Shown here piece by piece: positions 57,518-64,000 of a DNA stretch of 64,000 bases. The notes beneath the pieces were generated by a model. The model made no database searches. It had not been told where the DNA came from and saw nothing but the letters and a program-made list of their open reading frames with translations. The first letter of the stretch is position 1. Each line of letters opens with the position of its first letter. Source of the DNA: Erwinia_E haradaeae_F (GTDB lineage Bacteria; Pseudomonadota; Gammaproteobacteria; Enterobacterales; Enterobacteriaceae); the NCBI RefSeq assembly GCF_900698855.1, contig NZ_LR217698.1, positions 992,001 through 1,056,000 of the forward strand, given 5' to 3'. The position numbers and the translations under genes were made by a program.

Positions 57518-58971
57518 CTACCACCTCCTAAGTGATGTAATATGCATATGTTGATCACTGATGCCACTCATAATTGTGGCTCTATGCTCGGATATCAAAA
57601 ACAATCTATTTCTATTTAATTATATCAAGCAATCCTAATTCGATTCAAAATCTTTTTTATAAGCTAACTCTATGTATATTAGAATAATGTTCTATCAACT
57701 CATAAAAAATATATTACATTAATTAAATAACTAAAATATATCGTTAAGAACAGTGCTCTATAACGAAGAGGACATAATATAACCTAGATATGAAGATATT
57801 TCTAGACACAAAATAGTCAGTTATCACTAATTATGTTGCTCATATTCATATCAAGAATATGAGCTATTTATACTGTAATCCAACAACTATTCACGTTCTA
57901 TTCTATGATAAAGGAGATAAAGGAGATTAAAGATAACATCTATCATCTCTACATATTAATTAGAATCTATTAAAAGTCATAACTCAATCTGATATTTCTT
58001 CCTATTCTCAAACGCTAGATTATAGACTAACTTAAAAAATAAATCTCTTTGATTGATATCTTCTCTTTCTTCTCAGATCAGTGACAACACAAAGACTGAT
58101 AATGCATTTTTTTAGAAGTGACTCTTTTCTTACAACACTGAATAATTAGAGCTCTAATCTAAAACTTTTTAATGAGCATATTTCTTAGTATATATCAAAA
58201 ATTATTATATTTTTTCTCAAATATCTATTTTTTAAAACAATGATATTCACAACGACCGCATAAGGAAAGACAAAGGCTTAATATATTTTCATATTTTTCC
58301 ATATTAGTCTATAAATGAATACATAAACTCTATTTAAGAAATATAATCAAAAAAACATAAAAGATAGCGGGTAATTTCTAAAAAAACTAGTTTGCACTAT
58401 AACTTCTATTATGCAATTAATAAAAAAAGATAAAGGAATATAGCAAGATTAAACCTTTGGTATATGAGATCTTTTTTATCAAAACTAAAGGTTCTCCAAA
58501 ACTATTAATCCAAATTGAGTTCTATATATAAAACGTAAAATAAATTTTTTTACCAAAACTATGTAACAAAAATTAAATACCTCTATATATTACAAACTGT
58601 TAAAATACATGCATTCTAATAAATTAACGAAACACTCTTAATCTTCCAAAAACTCTACGCATCTATAAATACCACTAATATAGCACAAGATTAGTAAAAA
58701 TAGACTGTAAATATCAACTTATTAAAACTGTTATATTAATCATAAAAAATAGAATAAAGCCATAATAGAAAATATTGTAATTATATAATGATAAACTATA
58801 ATATTGACATAGTTAATAGATCTTCTCAGATACTGAAAATAATATTATATCATAAAAACCAGATCATATATGAATCCATATAATATAGGCATAAATATAC
58901 AGAGACCCCATCTAATTTATCTTCACTATTTAAAATACAGGATAAAATATGAAAGAGAGTGTAGAAACACC
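57518..58971. other. Divergent control region gltA/sdhC, largely unrecognisable
   Basis: 1.45 kb between divergent gltA and sdhC, about twice the E. coli spacing. A 10-bp-arm hairpin is at 57838-57864 (gctcatattc/gaatatgagc), and a 9-bp unit gataaagga is repeated twice at 57907-57924. TTGACA at 58804-58809 could be a -35 box for sdhC, but only weak -10 sequences follow. No ArcA, CRP or Fnr site was convincingly found. An open frame extends 34 codons upstream of the chosen sdhC start. Confidence 0.6.
57838..57864. repeat. Perfect 10-bp inverted repeat upstream of gltA
   Basis: GCTCATATTC and GAATATGAGC surround ATATCAA, about 320 bp upstream of gltA. It could be an operator or a fossil terminator; nothing identifies a regulator. 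Confidence 0.55.
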
Positions 58972-59349
58972 GTGAAAAAACAGAGACCAATAAATTTAAA
59001 TTTGTCTACTATCTATTTCCCATTAACCGCAGTTACATCTATTCTTCATAGAATATCTGGAATTATCACTTTTTTCTCAATTGGAGCGCTTCTGTGGTTA
59101 CTTGGACTATCATTATCCTCTCCTCAAAACTTTCTTCACGCATGTGCTATTATAGATAATTTTTATTTCAAATTTATTGCATGGGCATTGGTCAATACAC
59201 TATCTTTTCACTTTATTGGTGGAATTCGACATCTCATAATGGACTTCGGGATTATTAGAACAACTGTGAACACAGGTAATATTTCTTCAAAACTTGTACT
59301 AGGTTCTGCTATTTTATTTGTAATTTTCTCCGGAGTTCTCATATGGTAA
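58972..59349 (+). CDS. sdhC: Succinate dehydrogenase cytochrome b556 subunit
   Basis: Inner-membrane anchor of complex II that binds heme b and ubiquinone. From VKKQRPINLNLSTIYFPLTAVTSILHRISG the protein follows E. coli SdhC; the quinone-site Ser and Arg (SILHRISG) and the heme histidine (LSFHFIGGIRHLIMDFG) are kept. Three membrane segments. I start at the GTG at 58972 (125 aa; E. coli 129). The frame is open for 34 codons further upstream to an ATG at 58870, but that part has no counterpart in the family, so the true start is uncertain. It overlaps sdhD by 7 nt. Confidence 0.9.
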   Translation: MKKQRPINLNLSTIYFPLTAVTSILHRISGIITFFSIGALLWLLGLSLSSPQNFLHACAIIDNFYFKFIAWALVNTLSFHFIGGIRHLIMDFGIIRTTVNTGNISSKLVLGSAILFVIFSGVLIW

Positions 59350-59690
59350 GCAGCGCTTCTGCCTTAGGGCGTAATGGTTTGCATGACTGGATATTACTTC
59401 GTGCAACTTCTATCATAATTGCACTTTATATACTTTATATTCTAGTATGGATTGCAATATCAGAATCTATAACTTACAACACTTGGCATATTTTTTTTAG
59501 TATACCTGTTACAAAAGTTTTTACTTGTCTAGCCCTGATTTCTTTAGTAGTACATGGTTGGATTGGAATGTGGCAGGTACTAACTGACTATATCGCCGCA
59601 TACTCAATACGACTACCGCTTCAACTAGTAATAGTTGTAGTTCTTTTTATATATGCTATATATGGCACTATGATTGTTTGGAGCGTATGA
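59343..59690 (+). CDS. sdhD: Succinate dehydrogenase membrane anchor subunit SdhD
   Basis: Second membrane anchor of complex II. 115 aa, equal to E. coli. MVSSASALGRNGLHDWILLRAT at the start, and VVHGWIGMWQVLTDYIAAYSIRL carrying the heme-side His and the quinone-site Asp-Tyr pair (residues near 71 and 82-83). Three hydrophobic segments. It overlaps the end of sdhC by 7 nt and the start of sdhA by 1 nt, so the four subunits are translationally linked. Confidence 0.96.
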   Translation: MVSSASALGRNGLHDWILLRATSIIIALYILYILVWIAISESITYNTWHIFFSIPVTKVFTCLALISLVVHGWIGMWQVLTDYIAAYSIRLPLQLVIVVVLFIYAIYGTMIVWSV

Positions 59691-61459
59691 TGCAATTTCC
59701 AGTAAGAGAATTTGATGCCATTGTTATCGGTGCAGGTGGAGCAGGAATGCGTACTGCGTTAGAAATCACCAAGTCCGGCCAACAAACTTGTGCATTATTA
59801 TCAAAAGTGTTTCCTACACGATCCCATACAGTATCTGCTCAAGGAGGAATCACCGTTGCACTTAATAACGCTCACCAAGATAATTGGGAGTGGCACATGT
59901 ATGATACTGTTAAAGGTTCTGATTATATTGGTGATCAAAATGCAATTGAATACATGTGCAAAACTGGTCCAGAAGCTATTATAGAACTCGAGCATATGGG
60001 TTTACCATTTTCTCGCCTAGATAACGGACGTATTTATCAACGTCCTTTTGGTGGGCAATCTAAAAATTTCGGCGCGGAGCAAGCCGCGCGTACAGCTGCA
60101 GCGGCGGATCGCACCGGTCACGCACTTCTACATACTTTATATCAGCAAAATCTAAAAAATAAGACTACTATTTTTTCTGAGTGGTATGCACTTGATCTCG
60201 TAAAAAATATACATGGTGATATTGTCGGTTGCACTGCATTTAATATTGAAGATGGTGCAGTAGTCTATTTCAAAGCACGTGCAACAATTTTAGCAACCGG
60301 TGGAGCAGGACGTATTTATCAATCTACAACCAACGCATATATTAATACTGGTGATGGAATCGGAATGGCTCTGCGAGCAGATGTACCTGTTCAAGATATG
60401 GAGATGTGGCAATTTCACCCTACAGGAATAGCCGGAGCAGGAGTTTTAGTAACAGAAGGGTGCCGAGGTGAAGGTGGTTATTTATTAAATAAACATGGTG
60501 AACGTTTTATGGAGCGTTATGCACCTAATGCTAAAGACCTAGCAGGACGTGATGTAGTAGCACGTTCCATTATGATTGAAATCCTCGAAGGTCGAGGCTA
60601 TGATGGTCCAGTAGGTCCTCATGTTAAACTTAAACTAGATCATTTAGGTAAAAAAATACTCCAATCTCGTTTGCCTGGTATCTTAGAGATGTCCAGAACA
60701 TTTGCCCATGTAGATCCCATTCACGATCCTATTCCCGTGATCCCAACATGTCACTACATGATGGGAGGAATCCCGACTACTATCACTGGGCAAGCTCTAA
60801 CAGTCAATAAAAAGGGAGAAGATGTAATTATCCCAGGCCTATTTGCAGTAGGAGAAGTTGCTTGTGTATCGGTCCATGGTGCTAATCGTTTAGGAGGGAA
60901 TTCTTTGTTAGATTTAGTAGTATTTGGACGTGCTATTGGTCTACATATCAATTCTATATTTCAAAAACAAAAACCTTTATTAGAAGCAAGTAATAATGAA
61001 ATTCAAGCCTCTTTATCACGCCTATTACGTTGGAATCATAATAAAGTAGGCGAAGACCCGAAAATAATACGAAAAGCCCTACAAGAGTGTATGCATCGAA
61101 ATTTTTCAGTTTTTCGAGAAGGCGCTTCTATGTCTCTCGGTATAGAAGAATTAAAAGATTTACATAAACGCCTTCAGACTGCTCGTCTTGATGACCATTC
61201 TAGTGAATTCAATACAAATCGCGTTGAATGTCTAGAGTTAGATAACTTAATCGAAACTGCTTATGTAACTGCATTATCAGCATATTACCGAACTGAAAGC
61301 CGAGGAGCTCATAGTCGAGTCGATTACCCTTCTCGTAACGATGAAGACTGGCTATGTCACACACTCTATCTCCCTAAATATAAAAAAATGATACGACGAG
61401 CAGTAAACATGAAACCTATTTTTCGTTCACCCCTTCTTCCTCAAGTACGTCGCTACTAA
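59690..61459 (+). CDS. sdhA: Succinate dehydrogenase flavoprotein subunit
   Basis: Catalytic subunit that oxidises succinate to fumarate with covalent FAD. 589 aa against 588 in E. coli. The FAD-binding motif VIGAGGAGMR is near residue 10, the FAD-linked histidine in FPTRSHTVSAQGGI near 45, the active-site region QFHPTGIAGAGVLVTEGCRGEGGYL near 240, RDVVARSIMIEI with the catalytic arginine near 290, and ESRGAHSR near the end. I start at the ATG at 59690 within TGATG, which matches the family start (MQFPVREFDAIVIG); GGAG lies just upstream. One of the most conserved genes in the window. Confidence 0.98.
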   Translation: MQFPVREFDAIVIGAGGAGMRTALEITKSGQQTCALLSKVFPTRSHTVSAQGGITVALNNAHQDNWEWHMYDTVKGSDYIGDQNAIEYMCKTGPEAIIELEHMGLPFSRLDNGRIYQRPFGGQSKNFGAEQAARTAAAADRTGHALLHTLYQQNLKNKTTIFSEWYALDLVKNIHGDIVGCTAFNIEDGAVVYFKARATILATGGAGRIYQSTTNAYINTGDGIGMALRADVPVQDMEMWQFHPTGIAGAGVLVTEGCRGEGGYLLNKHGERFMERYAPNAKDLAGRDVVARSIMIEILEGRGYDGPVGPHVKLKLDHLGKKILQSRLPGILEMSRTFAHVDPIHDPIPVIPTCHYMMGGIPTTITGQALTVNKKGEDVIIPGLFAVGEVACVSVHGANRLGGNSLLDLVVFGRAIGLHINSIFQKQKPLLEASNNEIQASLSRLLRWNHNKVGEDPKIIRKALQECMHRNFSVFREGASMSLGIEELKDLHKRLQTARLDDHSSEFNTNRVECLELDNLIETAYVTALSAYYRTESRGAHSRVDYPSRNDEDWLCHTLYLPKYKKMIRRAVNMKPIFRSPLLPQVRRY

Positions 61460-61482
61460 CGGTAGCTTCTGGAAATAATCTA

Positions 61483-62199
61483 ATGATACTTAAATTTTCT
61501 ATTTATCGTTATCATCCAGAGTTAAATATAACTCCATATATGCAAGACCATCTTCTGGAAATAAAAGATGGTGAAGATATTATGCTCTTAGATGCGCTTA
61601 TTCTCCTCAAAGAAAATGATCCAACACTTACCTTCCGTTACTCTTGTCGTGAAGGAGTCTGCGGTTCAGATGGATTAAATATTAATGGTAAAAATGGTCT
61701 AGCCTGTATCACTCCAGTTTCAACATTAATACATAAAAATAAAAAAATTATTATCCGACCACTACCTCTTTTACCCGTAGTCAGAGATCTGGTAGTAGAC
61801 ATGAAACCATTTTATTTACAATATGAAAAAGTTCAACCTTATTTATGTCATGATTCCACAATCATGCCAGAAAAAGAACACCTACAGACACCAGAACAAC
61901 GCAATAAAATAGATGGTTCATATGAATGCATTCTCTGTGCATGCTGCTCTACAGCCTGTCCATCTTTTTGGTGGAATCCAGATAAATTTTTAGGTCCAGC
62001 TAGTCTCATTACTTCTTATCGCTTCCTAATTGATAATAGAGATACCGAAACCAATAACCGACTTGATAATCTTAGCGATGCCTTTAGTGCATTCCGATGT
62101 CGTGGTATTATGAATTGTACTCAAGTGTGTCCAAAAGGACTAAATCCTGCTGAAGCTATTGGTCGCATTAAATCCAAACTTCTTCAGAGAGACGCTTAA
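61483..62199 (+). CDS. sdhB: Succinate dehydrogenase iron-sulfur subunit
   Basis: Electron-transfer subunit of complex II, 238 aa as in E. coli. The [2Fe-2S] cysteines are in SCREGVCGSDGLNI near residue 55 and in ACITPV further on. The [4Fe-4S] set is CILCACCSTACPSFWWNP near 149, and the [3Fe-4S] set CRGIMNCTQVCPKGLNP near 206. It follows sdhA after 23 nt. The partner Fe-S assembly proteins are not in this window except CsdE. Confidence 0.98.
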   Translation: MILKFSIYRYHPELNITPYMQDHLLEIKDGEDIMLLDALILLKENDPTLTFRYSCREGVCGSDGLNINGKNGLACITPVSTLIHKNKKIIIRPLPLLPVVRDLVVDMKPFYLQYEKVQPYLCHDSTIMPEKEHLQTPEQRNKIDGSYECILCACCSTACPSFWWNPDKFLGPASLITSYRFLIDNRDTETNNRLDNLSDAFSAFRCRGIMNCTQVCPKGLNPAEAIGRIKSKLLQRDA

Positions 62200-62417
62200 T
62201 ATTTGTATATTACTATCTTCCAACTGACTAATCTAATATGTAACAACTATCTTTAATTTAATTCCCTAGCTAAAGACATATTAGCATCACTATATACTAA
62301 ATGCATCCATAAATCATCAGTATTTTATACTATCATTTACTTACTATAGCCGATCCATTCAATAAAGTAGATGATACGCATATAAAATAAAATACAAACT
62401 ATTCTTAAGGGATTCAA
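62200..62417. other. Intergenic region sdhB/sucA
   Basis: 218 bp, AT-rich, no obvious terminator hairpin, so read-through from sdhCDAB into sucA (as known in E. coli) is plausible. AAGGGA lies 5 nt before sucA. Confidence 0.5.
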
Positions 62418-64000
62418 ATGCAGAATAGCACAATAAAGTCCTGGCGAAATTCCTCTCGAATTACTGGAGCCAATCAAGCCTATATAGAATGCCTTTATAT
62501 AGAATTTTTAACTAATCCATTCTCTGTAGATCAGACATGGCGTTCTATTTTTGAGAAAATTTCCAAAACTACTTTCAATCAAAAAAGAACTTATCTTTCC
62601 TCAAAGGAATCTTCTTTAGACTTAAATACAGACTATTTTATCTCACAGAATACTACCGAGAAGTATAATACAACTGATTATCTAGTAAAAATCTGGAAAT
62701 TAATTAATGCATTTCGTGTATTTGGGCACCTTAACTCCAATACCAATCCGTTAAGTTTAAATCAAAAAAATAGAATTCCAGAGCTAGAACTATCCTACTA
62801 TCACTTCAACGATAATGACCTAGAACACACACTACACACAAGCCATTACTTTTCTAACGACATAGGTGACATTAAGTTAGCAGATCTTTATCTCAGCTTA
62901 AAACACACTTATTGTGGTTCTGTGGGAATAGAATACATGCATCTCACTGATTCAGATGAAAGAAAATGGATTCAAAAACAAGTAGAGTTAATAAAACAAC
63001 CAAATATCTTTTTAATAAAAGAAAAAAAACAAATCCTAAATGATCTTACTAAATCAGAAGGTTTTGAACGCTATATTGCTTCGCAATTCCCAGGTGCAAA
63101 ACGTTTTTCACTTGAAGGCGGAGATACATTAATACCCATGTTGAATGTACTAATTCAACATGCTAGACAAAAAAACACCCATAAAATTATTCTCGGCATG
63201 GCACACCGTGGGCGTCTTAACACCTTGATTAATGTTCTGGGAAAAAAACCACAAGACCTCTTCAATGAATTTTCTGGTCAAGAACCAGTATTTCAAGGGA
63301 GTGGTGATGTCAAATATCACATGGGTTTTTCTTCTCACATAAAAACTGAAAGTGGTAGCGTACACTTAACATTAGCATATAACCCCTCTCATTTAGAAAT
63401 TGTTAATCCAGTAGTCATGGGAATGACACGCGCACATTTAGATCATCTGAATAACATAGATCAGTCTCAAATTTTATCCATTACTATTCATGGTGACGCA
63501 GCTATTAGCGGACAAGGCGTTGTGCAAGAAACGCTAAATATGTCTAAAACACGTGGCTATCAAGTAGGTGGAACGATTCGGATTGTTATTAATAATCAAA
63601 TTGGATTTACCACTTCTAATTCAGAAGACTCTAGATCGACGAATTACTGCACTGATGTTGGAAAAATGATTATGGCACCCATTTTCCATGTAAACGCCGA
63701 TGATCCCGAAGCGGTAATCTTTGTAACTCGACTAGCCTTAGATTTCCGTTACACCTTTCAACGAGATGTATTTATTGATTTAGTCTGTTACCGTCGACAT
63801 GGCCACAATGAAGCAGATGAGCCTAGTGCTACGCAACCTATGATGTATCAAATCATTAAAAATCATCCGACTACTCGTGAAATTTATGCTTCTTATTTGA
63901 AATCTGAACAAATAATTACACAGAAAGATGCTCTTGAGATGTGTCAAAGAAATCGTGATTTATTGGAGAAAGGAGATTATATTGCTCCTATAATACTAAA
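62418..64000 (+). CDS. sucA: 2-oxoglutarate dehydrogenase E1 component, 5' part (runs off window end)
   Basis: Thiamine-diphosphate-dependent E1 subunit that decarboxylates 2-oxoglutarate. The frame opens at ATG 62418 with MQNSTIKSWRNSSRITGANQAYIE, as in E. coli, and stays open to the window end (527 codons; E. coli SucA has 933). The N-terminal E2-binding segment is followed by a poorly conserved stretch (about residues 45-110), then conserved blocks: FPGAKRFSLEGGDTLIPML, GMAHRGRLNTLINVLGK, GDVKYHMGFSS, YNPSHLEIVNPVV, IHGDAAISGQGVVQETLNMS, NNQIGFTTS and CYRRHGHNEADEPSATQP. The gene continues the sdh cluster in E. coli order. Confidence 0.97.
   Translation, partial: MQNSTIKSWRNSSRITGANQAYIECLYIEFLTNPFSVDQTWRSIFEKISKTTFNQKRTYLSSKESSLDLNTDYFISQNTTEKYNTTDYLVKIWKLINAFRVFGHLNSNTNPLSLNQKNRIPELELSYYHFNDNDLEHTLHTSHYFSNDIGDIKLADLYLSLKHTYCGSVGIEYMHLTDSDERKWIQKQVELIKQPNIFLIKEKKQILNDLTKSEGFERYIASQFPGAKRFSLEGGDTLIPMLNVLIQHARQKNTHKIILGMAHRGRLNTLINVLGKKPQDLFNEFSGQEPVFQGSGDVKYHMGFSSHIKTESGSVHLTLAYNPSHLEIVNPVVMGMTRAHLDHLNNIDQSQILSITIHGDAAISGQGVVQETLNMSKTRGYQVGGTIRIVINNQIGFTTSNSEDSRSTNYCTDVGKMIMAPIFHVNADDPEAVIFVTRLALDFRYTFQRDVFIDLVCYRRHGHNEADEPSATQPMMYQIIKNHPTTREIYASYLKSEQIITQKDALEMCQRNRDLLEKGDYIAPIIL

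Overview
The window reads as a chromosome segment of a host-restricted, strongly AT-rich gammaproteobacterium of the Enterobacterales, most likely an insect or other animal endosymbiont. Nearly every intact gene is recognisably an E. coli-type orthologue of near-standard length: GltA 427 aa, SdhB 238, Rpe 225, PitA 499, GroEL 547. Several E. coli operon orders survive in pieces: mnmA-hflD-purB, kdsD-kdsC-lptC-lptA-lptB, pepP-ubiH, yggS-yggT, sdhCDAB-sucA beside a divergent gltA, gmk-rpoZ, and 16S-Ile-Ala-23S-5S. Between these islands lie 0.3 to 3.2 kb of very AT-rich DNA. By my count about 34 kb of 64 kb is gene and almost half has no recognisable content, not even readable pseudogenes. No transposase, phage gene, CRISPR array or integron was seen. 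I cannot name the species from sequence alone.

Layout. 1-1033: 5' part of pykF (minus strand, runs off the edge). 4-13 kb: isolated genes rpe, pitA, rseC and cysQ in long non-coding stretches. 13.3-16.5 kb: mnmA-hflD-purB (minus). 19-20.7 kb: ribC and csdE (minus). 22.3-25.7 kb: gmk-rpoZ and the asparagine permease ansP. 27.5-29.3 kb: recD, broken by a one-base shift at a run of nine T, with no recB beside it. 32.6-38.9 kb: Kdo and LPS-transport genes kdsD, kdsC, lptC, lptA, lptB, then ptsN, with rpoN and hpf missing between. 39.5-43.7 kb: zapA, pepP, ubiH. 43.9-49.4 kb: a complete rRNA operon on the minus strand. 49.5-57.5 kb: groEL (no groES beside it), yggT, yggS, truA, gltA (all minus). 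58.9-64 kb: sdhC-sdhD-sdhA-sdhB and the first 527 codons of sucA.

Functionally the segment keeps an aerobic core: citrate synthase, succinate dehydrogenase, the 2-oxoglutarate dehydrogenase E1 and a ubiquinone hydroxylase. It also keeps lower glycolysis and pentose-phosphate steps, Kdo/LPS export, riboflavin synthesis, purine synthesis, Fe-S sulfur transfer, tRNA modification and chaperone functions. Regulators that flank these genes in free-living relatives (rpoN, hpf, spoT, rpoE-rseA-rseB, rapZ-npr) are absent from the expected places.

The most unusual signals are structural. The 23S rRNA carries an approximately 40-nt insertion extending helix 45 into a 62-nt palindrome, of the intervening-sequence type. 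The 5S terminator is a perfect 32-bp-arm palindrome that takes in the 3' end of the 5S RNA. Several 16-19-bp perfect inverted repeats and one pair of adjacent hairpins (21161-21225) stand in or beside the gene deserts. No clear new multi-gene system was found; the best candidates for unexplained function are these hairpins.
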